Source: Stutzerimonas sp. S1
Lineage (GTDB): Bacteria; Pseudomonadota; Gammaproteobacteria; Pseudomonadales; Pseudomonadaceae
Reading direction: 5' to 3'
Assembly: GCF_025966695.1 (NCBI RefSeq)
Contig: NZ_JAOEIY010000001.1
Span: forward strand, 506,474-570,473
DNA length: 64,000 nucleotides
Below, piece after piece: positions 11,810 to 23,468 of the stretch (the stretch's first letter is position 1; the number at the start of each line of letters is the position of its first letter). A program made the translations under genes and the position numbers. The notes beneath the pieces were generated by a model that saw only the letters and a list, made by a program, of their open reading frames with translations, did not search any database and was not told the origin of the DNA.

Positions 11810-11839
11810 AGCCAGCTTCGTGGAAATACGGAGCTGGCT
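11810..11839 (+). terminator. Hairpin after metF
   Basis: AGCCAGCT (11810-11817) pairs with AGCTGGCT (11832-11839), extended by CGT/ACG across a short loop. It lies 5 nt after the metF stop. No T-run follows, so it is either a weak terminator or an mRNA-end structure. The remaining 198 bp before rhlE hold a TATACT (11895-11900) that may be the rhlE -10 element, without a clear -35, and an unusually long leader. Confidence 0.45.
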
Positions 11840-12037
11840 AATGAACCCGTGACCTGCGACACTGTCAAAGCAATGCGGCGTTGACAGGCTCTGTTATACT
11901 CCGCGCTTCCGCCAGGCTTACGCCCGGATGTCGCCATCAGCAAATAGCGGCAGGACCGGACGGGATCGCACGCCAGTCGCGATTCGAGCCAGGCATGATC
12001 ATCCCAGGGCCACGCCCTCTACGAGACAGGATCACTC

Positions 12038-13828
<1,791 letters not shown>

Positions 13829-13844
13829 GTCAGAGCCGCAAAGC

Positions 13845-13871
13845 AAAACGCCGCCCTATGGGCGGCGTTTT
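13845..13871 (+). terminator. Rho-independent terminator after rhlE (possibly bidirectional)
   Basis: AAAACGCCGCCC-TAT-GGGCGGCGTTTTC: a GC-rich stem flanked by A-tract and T-tract, 17 nt after the rhlE stop. The symmetric A/T flanks could also stop transcripts coming from the efflux operon on the opposite strand. Confidence 0.9.
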
Positions 13872-13924
13872 CGTATCTATCGACTGCATATCCCGGCCAC
13901 AAGGCGTGACCGCAGCGACATCGT

Positions 13925-15340
13925 TCAGCTCTCCGCCGGGTTCGCCTCCCGCCAGCCGCCACCCAACGCCTTGAACAGGTTGACCTCGCTGATCATCTGC
14001 GCCAGGCGATCGCTGATCAGTTGCTGCTGCACACCGAACAGCTGGCGCTGCGCATCGAGCAGCGTCAAATAGCTGTCCACGCCGGTCCGGTAGCGCCGCT
14101 CGGCCAGACTGTAGTAGTCCTCGCTGGTCTGCAGCAGATCACGCTGAGCCTGAACCTGACGGGTATAGGTGGCCTGCGCCGCAAGGCCGTCGGCAACCTC
14201 GCGAAAGGCCGTCTGGATGGCCTTCTCGTATTCGGCAACCTGAATGTTGCGGCTGATCGTGGCGTAGTCCAGGTTGGCACGCAGCTGGCCGGCGTTGAAG
14301 ATCGGCACGCTGATGCTGGGCGCGAAGGTCCAGTAGCCGGAGCCGCCATCGAACAGTCCGGACAGTTCGCTGCTGGCACTACCGGCCGCACCGGTCAGGC
14401 TGATACGCGGGAAGAACGCTGCACGTGCCGCACCGATACTCGCATTCACCGCCTTGAGCTGATGCTCGGCCTGGAGAATGTCCGGACGCTGGTAGAGCAA
14501 ATCCGACGGCAAACCGATCGGCAGCTCGGCGAGCTGCTCGCGAGCCAGACCAGCGGACACCGGCAACCCTGCCGGAATGCTCTGGCCGAGCAGCAACGTC
14601 AGCGCGTTGCGATCCTGCGCGACCTGGCGGGTGTACTGTTCGATGCTTACCCGAGCGCTGTCCACCGCGCTGCGCGCCTGACGCAGCTCCAACGCCGAGG
14701 CCACGCCGACGTCAAAGCTGCGCTGAGTCAAGCCGAGGCTTTCCTCGTAGGTCTTGAGCGTATCGCGGGTGACCTGCAGCAGCGCCTGATCGGCCTGCAG
14801 CGTCAGCCAGGCGTTGGCGACGCTGGCGATCAGACTGATCTGCGTGCTGCGCTGGGCGGCCTCGCTGGCGAAGAACTCGTCCAGCGCCTGGTCACGCAGG
14901 CTGCGCAGACGACCGAACAGATCGAGCTCCCAGGACACACCGAAGGTAGCACTGTACTGGCTGCTGATCGTCGGCTCGCCGCTCATGCTGAGATCGCCCG
15001 GCATGCGAGTGCGGCTGCCGTTGCCATCGGCACTGACGGCGGGCAGCAGATCGGCACGCTGGACGCGGTAAAGCGCACGATACGCATCGACATTGAGCGC
15101 TGCCACACGCAGGTCGCGATTGTTTTCCAGCGCCACGCCGATCAGCTGTTGCAAGGCGGGATCACGGAAGAACTCGCGCCAACCCAGCTCCTCAGCCCGC
15201 TGCTCGCTGCCAGCCGCCCCATAGGCCTCGCCTTGCGGCCAGGCTGCGTCCACCGGTGCCTCCGGGCGCTGGTACTCGGGAATCAGCGAGCAACCACTGA
15301 GCGCCGCCAGTAACGCCAGGCTCATCAGAGACTTGGTCAC
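13925..15340 (-). CDS. oprM: RND efflux outer-membrane channel lipoprotein, OprM/TtgC type
   Basis: 471 residues, the outer-membrane duct of the tripartite pump. The signal peptide ends in LSGC (about residue 17), so it is a lipoprotein. Two internally repeated OEP units follow, with [23 protein letters not shown] helices in the first and [20 protein letters not shown] in the second. The start is the GTG at 15340: it overlaps the mexB stop by 4 nt (GTGA) and gives a proper lipoprotein signal, whereas the longer reading frame runs into mexB. It is the last gene of mexA-mexB-oprM. In P. aeruginosa the homologue exports beta-lactams, quinolones, tetracyclines and more; specificity here is inferred. 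Confidence 0.92.
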   Translation of the reverse strand: MTKSLMSLALLAALSGCSLIPEYQRPEAPVDAAWPQGEAYGAAGSEQRAEELGWREFFRDPALQQLIGVALENNRDLRVAALNVDAYRALYRVQRADLLPAVSADGNGSRTRMPGDLSMSGEPTISSQYSATFGVSWELDLFGRLRSLRDQALDEFFASEAAQRSTQISLIASVANAWLTLQADQALLQVTRDTLKTYEESLGLTQRSFDVGVASALELRQARSAVDSARVSIEQYTRQVAQDRNALTLLLGQSIPAGLPVSAGLAREQLAELPIGLPSDLLYQRPDILQAEHQLKAVNASIGAARAAFFPRISLTGAAGSASSELSGLFDGGSGYWTFAPSISVPIFNAGQLRANLDYATISRNIQVAEYEKAIQTAFREVADGLAAQATYTRQVQAQRDLLQTSEDYYSLAERRYRTGVDSYLTLLDAQRQLFGVQQQLISDRLAQMISEVNLFKALGGGWREANPAES

Positions 15341-18300
15341 AGTGCATTCTCCTTCTCGCCGGTGGCGGACTTCTTGCGGTCGAACATCTGGCTGATCATC
15401 ACGTAGAACAGCGGAATCCAGAAGATGGCCAGCACCGCCGCAGTAAGCATGCCGCCGATCACCCCGGTGCCGATCGCATGCTTGCTGCCAGCACCAGCGC
15501 CGGATGCCAGTGCCAGCGGCACCACCCCGAGGATGAAAGCCAGCGAGGTCATGATGATCGGCCGCAGACGCATGCGACATGCCTGCAAGGCGGCGTCCAC
15601 GTAGCTCATGCCCTGCTCGTGCAGCGCCTTGGCGAACTCGACGATGAGGATCGCGTTACGCGCCGACAGGCCGATGGTGGTGATCAGGCCGACCTGGAAG
15701 AACACGTCGTTGGACAGACCGCGGCCGAGGGTGAACAGCAGCGCGCCGATCACGCCCAGCGGCACCACCAGCATCACCGAGAACGGGATCGACCAGCTCT
15801 CGTAAAGCGCGGCCAGGCAGAGGAACACCACCAGCAGCGAGAGGGCGTACAGCGCAGGACCTTGCGCGCCGGCCAGACGCTCCTCGTAGGATTGTCCCGT
15901 CCAAGAATAGCCGATACCGGCTGGCAGCTGCGCCGCGATGCGCTCGACCTCGGCCATCGCGTCACCGGAACTGTAGCCAGGCGCCGGCTCACCGAGCATC
16001 TCGATGGCACTGACGCCGTTGAAGCGGGACAGCTTCGGCGAACCGTAAACCCATTCGCCGGTGGCGAAGGCGCTGACCGGCACCATCTGACCCGCCTCGT
16101 TACGCACGAACCACTTCTGCAGATCCTCGGGATTCATCCGCGATTCGGCCATGCCCTGCAGATACACCTTCTTCACTCGGCCTCGATCGATGAAGTCGTT
16201 GACGTAGTTACCGCCCCAGGCGATCGACAGAGTGCTGTTGATCTCAGCGAGGGATACCCCCAGCACGCGCGCCTTCTCGTCATCGATGAGCAACTGGAAC
16301 TGCGGCTCGTCGCGCAGGGTGTTGGGCCGCACGCGAGTCAGCACCGGGCTCTGGCTGGCCAGCTGCATGAACTTGTCACGCGCCTGCTGCAGCACCTGTT
16401 GACCGACACCGGCACGATCCTGCAGGAACAGGTTGAAGCCGGTGGCAGTACCCAGCTCCATCACCGCCGGCGGTGCGAAGGCAAATACCATTGCATCACG
16501 GAAACTGCCGAAGTGCTGCTGGGCACGCTGCGCCAGGGCGAACACACCATCTTCCTTGTCGGTCCGCTCACCCCAGGGCTTAAGGCCAATAAACGCGATA
16601 CCGGAGCTCTGGCCGCGGCCAGCGAAGCTGAAGCCGGTCACGGTGAACACCGATCTGACGATGTCGCCCTCTTCCTCGAGCAGGTACTCGCGCATCGCGT
16701 CGATGCTCTGCTGAGTACGTTCGGCGGTCGAACCGGACGGTGTCATGACCTGGGCGAACAGTACGCCCTGATCTTCTTCAGGCAGGAACGCCGTGGGAAT
16801 GCGGGTGAACAGCACAGCCATCACCGCGACGATCAGCACATAGAGCAGGAGGAACGGTGCCTTGCGCTTGAGCACGCCCTTCACGCCGCGCTCGTAGCCG
16901 TTCACGCTGCGCTCGAAGGTGCGGTTGAACCAGCCGAAGAAGCCGCGCTTCTCGTGATGGTCGCCCTTGGCAATCGGCTTGAGCAGCGTCGCGCACAGCG
17001 CCGGGGTGAAAATCAGCGCCATGATCACCGACAGCACCATGGCCGAGACGATGGTGATCGAGAATTGCCGATAGATCACCCCGGTGGAGCCACCGAAGAA
17101 CGCCATCGGCAGCAGCACCGCCGAGAGCACCACGCCAATACCCACCAGCGCGCCCTGGATCTGCCCCATGGATTTGCGCGTCGCCTCCAGCGGCGACAGG
17201 CCCTCCTCGCGCATCACCCGCTCGACGTTCTCCACCACCACGATGGCGTCGTCCACCAGAAGGCCGATCGCCAGGATCATGGCGAACATCGTCAGCGTGT
17301 TGATGCTGAAGCCAAACACCGCGAGGATGCCGAAGGTACCCAGCAGTACCACCGGCACCGCCAGGGTCGGCACCAGGGTGGCGCGGAAGTTCTGCAGGAA
17401 CAGGTACATCACCAGGAAGACCAGCACGAAGGCTTCCAGCAGGGTCTCCATCACACCGGTAATCGAAGCGGAAATGACCGGCGTGGTGTCGTAGGGATAG
17501 ACCACCTCGACGCCCGGCGGAAAGAACGGCTCGAGTTCGTTGATGGTCTTGCGCACACCCTCGACGGTATCCAGCGCGTTGGCGCCTGTCGCCAGCTTGA
17601 GCGCCAGCCCGGCAGCCGGCTTACCGTTGTAGTGTGCGCTGACGCTGTAGTTCTCGCCGCCCAGTTCGACCTTGGCGACATCGCCCAGGCGCACTTGCGA
17701 ACCATCGCTGTTGACCTTGAGCAGGATCTCGCGGAACTGCTCCGGCGTCTGCAGGCGTGTCTTGCCAATCACGGTGGCGTTGAGTTGTTGCCCCTTGACC
17801 GCCGGCAAGCCGCCGAGCTGACCGGACGACACCTGCACGTTCTGCGCCTGGATGGCAGTCTTCACGTCCAACGGGGTCAACGCGAAATTGTTCAACTTGG
17901 ACGGATCGAGCCAGATGCGCATGGCGTACTGAGCACCGAAGACCTGGAAGTCGCCCACCCCTTTGGTTCGCGAGAGCGGGTCCTGCATGTTGGCCACGAT
18001 GTAGTTGGCCAGATCACGCTGGTCGAGGCTGCCATCGGTGGACACCAGACCAATGACGATGAGGAAGTTGCGCACCGCTTTGGTCACCCGAATGCCCTGC
18101 TGCTGCACTTCCTGCGGCAGCAACGGCGTGGCCAGCTGCAGCTTGTTCTGCACTTGGACCTGCGCGATATCGGGGTTGGTACCTTGCTCGAAGGTCACGG
18201 TGATCGCCATGCTGCCGTCGGAGTTGCTTTCCGAGGAGATGTAGCGCAGCCCGTCGATGCCGTTGAGCTGCTGCTCGATCACCTGTACCACGGTGTCCTG

Positions 18301-18471
18301 CACGGTCTGCGCCGAAGCACCCGGATAGGCCACCGCGATACCCACGGCCGGCGCGGCGATGCTCGGATACTGGTTGACCGGCAGCTTGAGGATGGACAGA
18401 CCGCCCGCCAGCATGATCACCAGGGCGATCACCCAAGCGAAGATGGGTCGGTCGATAAAGAATCTGGACAT
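15337..18471 (-). CDS. mexB: RND multidrug efflux transporter, MexB/TtgB type (HAE1 family)
   Basis: 1044-residue proton-driven inner-membrane pump, the usual HAE1 length. It starts with the family's [20 protein letters not shown] and has 12 predicted helices and two large periplasmic loops. Helix 4 carries the proton-relay Asp pair in [19 protein letters not shown] (about residue 407). [19 protein letters not shown] and the later [19 protein letters not shown] are further hallmarks. It lies between the adaptor gene (17-nt gap) and the outer-membrane gene (4-nt overlap). Sequence resembles P. putida TtgB and P. aeruginosa MexB. The gene position matches mexB; a P. stutzeri pump of this type (TbtABM) has been linked to tributyltin tolerance. 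Confidence 0.95.
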   Translation of the reverse strand: MSRFFIDRPIFAWVIALVIMLAGGLSILKLPVNQYPSIAAPAVGIAVAYPGASAQTVQDTVVQVIEQQLNGIDGLRYISSESNSDGSMAITVTFEQGTNPDIAQVQVQNKLQLATPLLPQEVQQQGIRVTKAVRNFLIVIGLVSTDGSLDQRDLANYIVANMQDPLSRTKGVGDFQVFGAQYAMRIWLDPSKLNNFALTPLDVKTAIQAQNVQVSSGQLGGLPAVKGQQLNATVIGKTRLQTPEQFREILLKVNSDGSQVRLGDVAKVELGGENYSVSAHYNGKPAAGLALKLATGANALDTVEGVRKTINELEPFFPPGVEVVYPYDTTPVISASITGVMETLLEAFVLVFLVMYLFLQNFRATLVPTLAVPVVLLGTFGILAVFGFSINTLTMFAMILAIGLLVDDAIVVVENVERVMREEGLSPLEATRKSMGQIQGALVGIGVVLSAVLLPMAFFGGSTGVIYRQFSITIVSAMVLSVIMALIFTPALCATLLKPIAKGDHHEKRGFFGWFNRTFERSVNGYERGVKGVLKRKAPFLLLYVLIVAVMAVLFTRIPTAFLPEEDQGVLFAQVMTPSGSTAERTQQSIDAMREYLLEEEGDIVRSVFTVTGFSFAGRGQSSGIAFIGLKPWGERTDKEDGVFALAQRAQQHFGSFRDAMVFAFAPPAVMELGTATGFNLFLQDRAGVGQQVLQQARDKFMQLASQSPVLTRVRPNTLRDEPQFQLLIDDEKARVLGVSLAEINSTLSIAWGGNYVNDFIDRGRVKKVYLQGMAESRMNPEDLQKWFVRNEAGQMVPVSAFATGEWVYGSPKLSRFNGVSAIEMLGEPAPGYSSGDAMAEVERIAAQLPAGIGYSWTGQSYEERLAGAQGPALYALSLLVVFLCLAALYESWSIPFSVMLVVPLGVIGALLFTLGRGLSNDVFFQVGLITTIGLSARNAILIVEFAKALHEQGMSYVDAALQACRMRLRPIIMTSLAFILGVVPLALASGAGAGSKHAIGTGVIGGMLTAAVLAIFWIPLFYVMISQMFDRKKSATGEKENAL

Positions 18472-18488
18472 GAACTACGACCCCCCCC

Positions 18489-19631
18489 TCAGCCTTCTTG
18501 GCCATTGGGGGCAGCCGCCGCCCCGTTGCCGTTGGCGACATTGCCGGCCGGTACGGCGTTGACTTCGACGCCCGGCTGGATGAACTGCAGTCCTTCGGTG
18601 ATCACCCGGTCGCCGGGGTTGAGGCCTTCGCTGACCAGCCAGCGGTTGCCGACCGTGCGCTCGGTTTTCAACTGGCGCATTTCAACCTTGTTTTCGGCGT
18701 TGACCACCATGGCCACGGGATCGCCTTTGGTGTTACGCGTGACGCCCTGCTGCGGCACCAGCAACGCCTCGCTCTTGACGCCGGCCACCAGCTGAGCGCG
18801 GACGAACATGCCTGGCAGGAGGATGCGCTCAGGGTTGGGGAACATCGCGCGCAGGGTAACCGAGCCGGTACCGGTGTCGACCGACACTTCGCTGAACTCC
18901 AGCTTGCCCTCGTGCGCGTACTGGCTACCGTCTTCCAGGGTCAGGGTGACCTTGGCGGCATTCTCGCTGGCCTTCTGCAGACGGCCTTCGGCCAGGTCGC
19001 GACGTAGCGCCAGCAACTCCCGCGCGGGCTGAGTGACATCGACGTAGATCGGATCAAGTTGCTGGATGGTCGCCAGCTCATCGGCCTGGCCATTGCTGAC
19101 CAGCGCCCCCTCGGTGACGGCGGAACGCCCGATGCGCCCCGAGATCGGTGCGAGTACCTTGGTGTACCGGACATTGATGCGCGCCTGCTCCAGGTTCGCC
19201 TCGGCCTGCAGCGCAGCGGCACGCGCCTCGTCATAGGCCTGGCGGCTGACAGCCTGATCCTTCACCAGATCGGCATAGCGATCCGCCAGTGACTTGCTCG
19301 AGGCCAGGCTGGCCTGAGCACTCTTGAGCGTCGCCTCGTAAACCGATGCATCGATCTGGTACAGCTGCTGCCCGGCTTTCACTTCGCTGCCTTCGGTGAA
19401 CAGGCGCTTCTGGATGATCCCGTTGACCTGCGGTCGCACCTCGGCGATGCGATAGGCACGGGTACGTCCAGGCAGTTCGCTGGTCAGCGCAAAGGGTTCA
19501 GCCTCAAGGGTGACGACCCCCACCTGAGGCGTCTGCTGCGCCGGCGGAGCCGACTGCTGCTCGCAGCCCGCGAGCAGGATGGTCGCGGCGAAGAGGGAAA
19601 GCAGAGCAGCGCTGGCTGGCTTGATTGGCAT
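18489..19631 (-). CDS. mexA: RND efflux periplasmic adaptor, MexA/TtgA type
   Basis: 380-residue membrane-fusion lipoprotein with lipobox LLAGC (about residue 24). Order of parts: beta-barrel and lipoyl halves with PGRTRAYRIAEVRPQVNGII and LFTEGSEVKAGQQLYQID, an alpha-helical hairpin (about residues 100-165), the second lipoyl half ITGRIG-like (ISGRIGRSAVTEGALV), and the C-terminal membrane-proximal domain with LLVPQQGVTR. It bridges MexB and OprM. The ATG at 19631 has AAGGGG 7 nt upstream. It is the first gene of the operon. The 260 bp upstream contain no regulator gene but do contain an operator-like palindrome. Confidence 0.94.
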   Translation of the reverse strand: MPIKPASAALLSLFAATILLAGCEQQSAPPAQQTPQVGVVTLEAEPFALTSELPGRTRAYRIAEVRPQVNGIIQKRLFTEGSEVKAGQQLYQIDASVYEATLKSAQASLASSKSLADRYADLVKDQAVSRQAYDEARAAALQAEANLEQARINVRYTKVLAPISGRIGRSAVTEGALVSNGQADELATIQQLDPIYVDVTQPARELLALRRDLAEGRLQKASENAAKVTLTLEDGSQYAHEGKLEFSEVSVDTGTGSVTLRAMFPNPERILLPGMFVRAQLVAGVKSEALLVPQQGVTRNTKGDPVAMVVNAENKVEMRQLKTERTVGNRWLVSEGLNPGDRVITEGLQFIQPGVEVNAVPAGNVANGNGAAAAPNGQEG

Positions 19632-19704
19632 GGGAAACCCCTTGAAAGCTGGCTGGCCAAGTGGAAAGGCGATGCGTCGCGGGCGCGGGCAGCGGAATCG
19701 GGGA

Positions 19705-19734
19705 AATATACTTACATCCATCACTGTCTGTAAA
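19705..19734 (-). promoter_or_regulatory. Promoter and TtgR-like operator of the efflux operon
   Basis: Read on the minus strand: TTTACA (19734-19729), an 18-bp spacer and TATATT (19710-19705). The spacer and -35 form the palindrome TTACA-N12-TGTAA (19712-19733), with GGATGTAAGTATATT at the downstream side. As I remember it, the P. putida ttgABC operator has the same layout: TTTACA, 18 bp ending ATGTAAG, then TATATT. This predicts repression by a TetR-family TtgR/AcrR-type protein, although no such gene is next to the operon. The rest of the gap 19632-19891 holds only the mexA leader and a hairpin. Confidence 0.75.
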
Positions 19735-19841
19735 CCGCCACGACCGAATCGAAATGTTGCGAAAACCCGATGCCAGACAGGGTTATTGCGGCGTGTCGGT
19801 AGGGTTTCGTCTGTTGAAGCAATCCTGGGCAAACACGCACA

Positions 19842-19876
19842 AAGCACAACGCCGGCAATGGGCCGGCGTTGTGCTT
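19842..19876. terminator. Strong hairpin downstream of yceI
   Basis: AAGCACAACGCCGGC (19842-19856) pairs with GCCGGCGTTGTGCTT (19862-19876) around a 5-nt loop: a perfect 15-bp stem. It begins 15 nt beyond the yceI stop on the minus strand. The T-run is poor, but the stem is strong enough to insulate the efflux operon from yceI transcription. Confidence 0.75.
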
Positions 19877-19891
19877 CAGCCGTCGGTAACG

Positions 19892-20467
19892 TTACTGCCG
19901 CACACCCTCGACCGAGATGATCAGGTCGACCGTCTGCGAAGCCGGGCCAAGGTCCATTTTGATGTCGAAGTCTTTCAGTTTCAGCGTCGTGCTGCCCTCG
20001 AATCCGGCGCGGTAGCCCCCCCACGGATCCTTACCCTCGCCAATGAACTTGGCAGCGATCACCACCGGCTTGGTCACGCCGTTGAGGGTGAGGTTGCCGG
20101 TGATGTCGGCCGTGCCTTCTCCAGTCGATTTGACCGAGGTGGACTCGAAGGTGGCAGTCGGATGCTTGCCGACGTTGAGGAAATCGTCGCTGCGCAAGTG
20201 CTTGTCACGCTCGGCATGGTTGCTGTCGACGCTGCCAGTCTGCAGCGTCACCTTGACCTTGCTGGCTTCCGGCTTGGCGGCATCGAAACTGAAGCTGCCG
20301 TCGAAATCCTTGAAGGTGCCCCACAGCCAGCTGTAGCCCAGGTGACTGATCTTGAAGTTGACGAAGGCATGTTGGCCTTGCTTGTCGATTACATAATCGG
20401 CCGCCAGGGCCTGGCCAGCAAACAGTGCCGAACCGAGGGCGAGCGCAGCGAGGGTTTTCTTCAGCAT
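19892..20467 (-). CDS. YceI family periplasmic protein
   Basis: 191 residues with a Sec signal peptide ([19 protein letters not shown], cleavage after ALAA). The mature part is a lipocalin-like beta barrel of the YceI family: [24 protein letters not shown] at the start, a central [14 protein letters not shown] and TFESTSVK, and a terminal [11 protein letters not shown]. Family members bind isoprenoid chains in the periplasm. The orthologue at the same locus in P. aeruginosa (PA0423) has been described as a secreted protein. It follows the cytochrome b561 gene by 25 nt and is probably co-transcribed with it, a pairing common for YceI. A 15-bp hairpin follows the stop. Confidence 0.93.
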   Translation of the reverse strand: MLKKTLAALALGSALFAGQALAADYVIDKQGQHAFVNFKISHLGYSWLWGTFKDFDGSFSFDAAKPEASKVKVTLQTGSVDSNHAERDKHLRSDDFLNVGKHPTATFESTSVKSTGEGTADITGNLTLNGVTKPVVIAAKFIGEGKDPWGGYRAGFEGSTTLKLKDFDIKMDLGPASQTVDLIISVEGVRQ

Positions 20468-20492
20468 CGGGGTTTCTCCTAGCGAATTGAAT

Positions 20493-21047
20493 TCAAACAT
20501 CGGCACGGCCGAACATCCGCAGCAGCGTCGGATCGCGGTCGATGAAGTGGTGTTTCAGAGCGGCCAGACCATGCAGCCCGGCAAGAATGACCAGCGCCCA
20601 GGCCAGGTACTCATGCACCAGACCGGCGACGTCCTCCTGATTGGGAATCGAAGTCAACAGCGCCGGCACATCGAACCAGCCGAAGACGCTGATCGGACGG
20701 CCATCGGCAGTCGAGATCAGATAGCCGGACAGCATGACGGCGAACATCCCCAGATAAAGCACGCCGTGGCCAAGCCGGGTAGCCAGCCGCGTTGCACCAC
20801 CGTGACTGGCCAGCGGCGCAGGGCCAGTACTGAGGAAGCGCCACAGCAGCCGCACGAACATCAGCACGAACAGCAAAATCCCAACACTCTTGTGAATGTC
20901 AGGAGCGGTGCGGTACCAGCTGCTGTAGTAGTTCAAGCCGACCATCCAGAAGCCGAGCCCGAACAGGCCGAATACGGCTATCGCACCCAGCCAGTGGAGC
21001 AGGATGCTGGTCAGGCCATAGTTGCTGGAAGTATTGCGCCAGTGCAT
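20493..21047 (-). CDS. Cytochrome b561 family protein
   Basis: 184-residue inner-membrane protein with four hydrophobic helices. His residues positioned for two b hemes are visible in SILLHWLGA (helix 1), APDIHKSVG (helix 2), [10 protein letters not shown] (helix 3) and [25 protein letters not shown] (helix 4). The family moves electrons from the quinone pool or superoxide to periplasmic partners. Being upstream of yceI in one transcription unit, as in many proteobacteria, suggests a joint role. The 170 bp towards bioA hold an AT-richer stretch with an inverted repeat AAAGCG-N10-CGCTTT (21102-21123) that could belong to the divergent promoters. Confidence 0.9.
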   Translation of the reverse strand: MHWRNTSSNYGLTSILLHWLGAIAVFGLFGLGFWMVGLNYYSSWYRTAPDIHKSVGILLFVLMFVRLLWRFLSTGPAPLASHGGATRLATRLGHGVLYLGMFAVMLSGYLISTADGRPISVFGWFDVPALLTSIPNQEDVAGLVHEYLAWALVILAGLHGLAALKHHFIDRDPTLLRMFGRADV

Positions 21048-21101
21048 CGCCGGGTTCCCAAGATTGAACAGTGCAATAAGCCTAGCGGCTTACCTATCGG
21101 A

Positions 21102-21123
21102 AAAGCGCGAATATTTTCGCTTT
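21102..21123. promoter_or_regulatory. Inverted repeat in the cytochrome b561/bioA divergent region
   Basis: AAAGCG (21102-21107) and CGCTTT (21118-21123) flank an AT-rich 10-bp centre (cgaatatttt). It is the only palindrome in the 170-bp divergent region 21048-21217 and lies about 95 nt before bioA. It could be an operator or a short hairpin; no known binding site is recognised. Confidence 0.3.
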
Positions 21124-21217
21124 AAATCATCCATGCATTCGATACAAGCTCAGCAGCCGTGCCATCTCAAGGGGGACGCTTCTGCTAGGCTTCGCCGACA
21201 TTCGAGGAGGAGCAACG

Positions 21218-22624
21218 ATGAGCCTTAACGACAGCTGGATGCAACGCGACCTGGCGGTACTCTGGCATCCATGCACCCAGATGAAGGACCACGAACAGCT
21301 GCCGTTGATTCCTATCAGGCGCGGCGAAGGCGTATGGCTCGAGGATTTCGACGGCAAGCGCTACCTCGATGCGGTGAGTTCCTGGTGGGTCAACGTCTTC
21401 GGCCATGCCAATCCGCGCATCAACCAGCGCATCAAGGATCAGCTCGACCAGCTCGAGCACGTGATGCTGGCCGGCTTCAGCCACCAACCGGTGGTGGAGC
21501 TCTCCGAACGCTTGGTGCGGATCACCCCCGCCGGCCTTGCGCGGGTGTTCTACACCGATAACGGCTCTACCGGCATCGAAGTCGCGCTGAAGATGAGTTT
21601 CCATTACTGGCGCAACAGCGGACGACCGCGCAAGCAACGCTTCGTCACCCTGACCAACAGCTATCACGGCGAAACCGTCGCCGCGATGTCGGTAGGCGAC
21701 GTCGCCTTGTTCACCGACACCTACAAGCCGCTGCTGCTCGATACCCTCAAGGTGCCCAGCCCCGACTGCTATCTGCGCCCGGCAGGCATGAGCTGGGAAG
21801 AGCACTCACGCAACATGTTTGCGCACATGGAGCAGACTCTGGCCGAGCACCATGACGAGGTGGCGGCCGTTATCGTCGAGCCGCTGATCCAGGGCGCCGG
21901 CGGCATGCGCATGTATCACCCGGTGTACCTCCGATTGCTGCGCGAAGCCTGCGACCGTTATGACGTCCATCTGATCCACGACGAGATCGCGGTGGGCTTC
22001 GGCCGTACCGGCACCATGTTCGCCTGCGAACAGGCTGGTATCTGCCCAGATTTTCTCTGCCTGTCCAAGGCGCTGACTGGCGGCTATCTGCCGATGGCGG
22101 CGGTGCTGACCACCGAACGCCTGTACCAGGCGTTCTACGATGACTATTCGACGCTGCGGGCATTTCTGCATTCGCACACCTATACCGGCAACCCGCTGGC
22201 CTGCGCCGCTGCCCTGGCGACACTGGACATCTTCGAACAGGACCAGGTGATCGAAGCGAACAAGGCCCTCGCCGCACGTATGGCACACGCCACTGCCCAT
22301 CTGGCGGACCACCCGCACGTCGCCGAGGTGCGCCAGACCGGCATGGCACTGGCGATCGAAATGGTACAGGATAAGGCTTGCAAAACCGCCTACCCGTGGC
22401 AGGAACGCCGCGGGCTCAAGGTCTATCAGCATGCGTTGAAGCGTGGAGCACTGTTGCGACCGCTCGGCAGCGTGGTGTACTTCCTGCCTCCCTACTGCAT
22501 CACTGAAGAGCAGATCGATTTTCTCGCCGAAGTGGCCGCAGAAGGCATCGATATCGCGACGCGCGACAATATGAGCGTCGCACTGCCTGCCGGCGCACCG
22601 AGCGAGTTTCGCGACCCCGGCTAA
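21218..22624 (+). CDS. bioA: Adenosylmethionine-8-amino-7-oxononanoate aminotransferase (biotin synthesis)
   Basis: 468-residue class III PLP aminotransferase making 7,8-diaminopelargonate, with S-adenosylmethionine as the amino donor. Motifs: VWLEDFDGKRYLDAVSSWWV near the N-terminus, FYTDNGSTGIEVALKM (PLP phosphate site), YHGET, IHDEIAVGFGRTG with the cofactor Asp, and the PLP lysine in LSKALTGGYLPM. The SSWW and adjacent aromatic residues are typical of BioA rather than other class III enzymes. A strong GGAGGAG ribosome site precedes the ATG. It stands apart from bioBFHCD, which are not in the window, as in other pseudomonads, and sits upstream of rsmE with a 99-bp gap. Confidence 0.95.
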   Translation: MSLNDSWMQRDLAVLWHPCTQMKDHEQLPLIPIRRGEGVWLEDFDGKRYLDAVSSWWVNVFGHANPRINQRIKDQLDQLEHVMLAGFSHQPVVELSERLVRITPAGLARVFYTDNGSTGIEVALKMSFHYWRNSGRPRKQRFVTLTNSYHGETVAAMSVGDVALFTDTYKPLLLDTLKVPSPDCYLRPAGMSWEEHSRNMFAHMEQTLAEHHDEVAAVIVEPLIQGAGGMRMYHPVYLRLLREACDRYDVHLIHDEIAVGFGRTGTMFACEQAGICPDFLCLSKALTGGYLPMAAVLTTERLYQAFYDDYSTLRAFLHSHTYTGNPLACAAALATLDIFEQDQVIEANKALAARMAHATAHLADHPHVAEVRQTGMALAIEMVQDKACKTAYPWQERRGLKVYQHALKRGALLRPLGSVVYFLPPYCITEEQIDFLAEVAAEGIDIATRDNMSVALPAGAPSEFRDPG

Positions 22625-22723
22625 TGCCCCGGTCGTTCGCCGCCATTGGCGGCAGGCTTCAGCCATACAGCTGAAAGCTATAAGCTTGCCGCCTGACTTG
22701 CCACTGATCGCCCCTACTTATTT

Positions 22724-23440
22724 ATGCGCCTGTCCCGGTTCTTCATCGACGCCCCACTCACCCTCGGCTCGCACGAGTTGCCGGAATCCGCGGCGCATTA
22801 CATCGGCCGAGTGCTGCGATTGGGGCCAGGCAGCGCGGTCCAGCTGTTCGACGGTAGCGGAAAGGAGTACCTCGGCGAACTCAGCGAGGTGAGCAAGAAG
22901 AGCGTACGCGTCGACCTGCAGGAGTGCCTGCCAGGTATGGCCGAATCGCCGCTCCAGGTGCATCTTGGTCAAGGTCTGTCGCGCGGCGAGCGCATGGACT
23001 GGGCAATCCAGAAAGCCACCGAGCTCGGCGTAGCACAGATCACCCCGCTCATCAGCGAACGCTGCGAGGTTCGACTGAAGGACGAGCGTGCCGACAAGCG
23101 CCTGGCCCACTGGCGGCAGATCGCGATCAGCGCCTGCGAGCAATGTGGTCGCTCGACTCTGCCGATCATCCATCCGCCCCAGGCACTTGGCGAATGGCTC
23201 GGCGTGGAGGCCGACCTGAAACTGGTTTTGCACCCGGTCGCCACAGCGCTGGCCAGTCATCCGCAACCACGCTCGCTGGCTTTTCTCATCGGTCCGGAGG
23301 GTGGCCTCAGCGATCAGGAAATCGAGCAGGCACGACGCGAGGACTTCCATGCGGCACGACTCGGCCCCCGGGTGCTGCGCACCGAAACGGCGCCAGTCGT
23401 CGCACTCAGCGTGGCGCAGCAACTGTGGGGTGACTTCTAA
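22724..23440 (+). CDS. rsmE: 16S rRNA (uracil-1498-N3)-methyltransferase
   Basis: 238-residue SPOUT-class methyltransferase that methylates U1498 of 16S rRNA at the decoding centre with SAM. An N-terminal PUA-like domain (HYIGRVLRLGPGSAVQLFDG) is followed by the knotted catalytic domain with KATELGVAQITPLISERCEV, WRQIAISACEQCGRS and the SAM-binding LIGPEGGLSDQEIE, and ends in RTETAPVVALSVAQQLWG. All of these are RsmE landmarks and the length is normal. The 99 bp before it contain small palindromes (GCCGCC-ATT-GGCGGC) and no clear promoter. It converges on chpC with 28 bp between the stops. Confidence 0.96.
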   Translation: MRLSRFFIDAPLTLGSHELPESAAHYIGRVLRLGPGSAVQLFDGSGKEYLGELSEVSKKSVRVDLQECLPGMAESPLQVHLGQGLSRGERMDWAIQKATELGVAQITPLISERCEVRLKDERADKRLAHWRQIAISACEQCGRSTLPIIHPPQALGEWLGVEADLKLVLHPVATALASHPQPRSLAFLIGPEGGLSDQEIEQARREDFHAARLGPRVLRTETAPVVALSVAQQLWGDF

Positions 23441-23468
23441 GCGTCCCGCAATGCGTATGCCACCGGGA

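Noticed and set aside
11881..11900. TTGACA followed by TATACT as an rhlE promoter pair
   Set aside because: Only 8 bp separate the hexamers, far from the required 16-18 bp. The TATACT alone may still be a -10.
15478..18795. A very long open frame (over 1100 codons) on the plus strand opposite mexB
   Set aside because: It is the complement of a high-GC real gene. Its translation is His/Arg/Gln-rich with no domain motifs, and it runs across the mexA/mexB junction. mexB on the other strand has full family identity.
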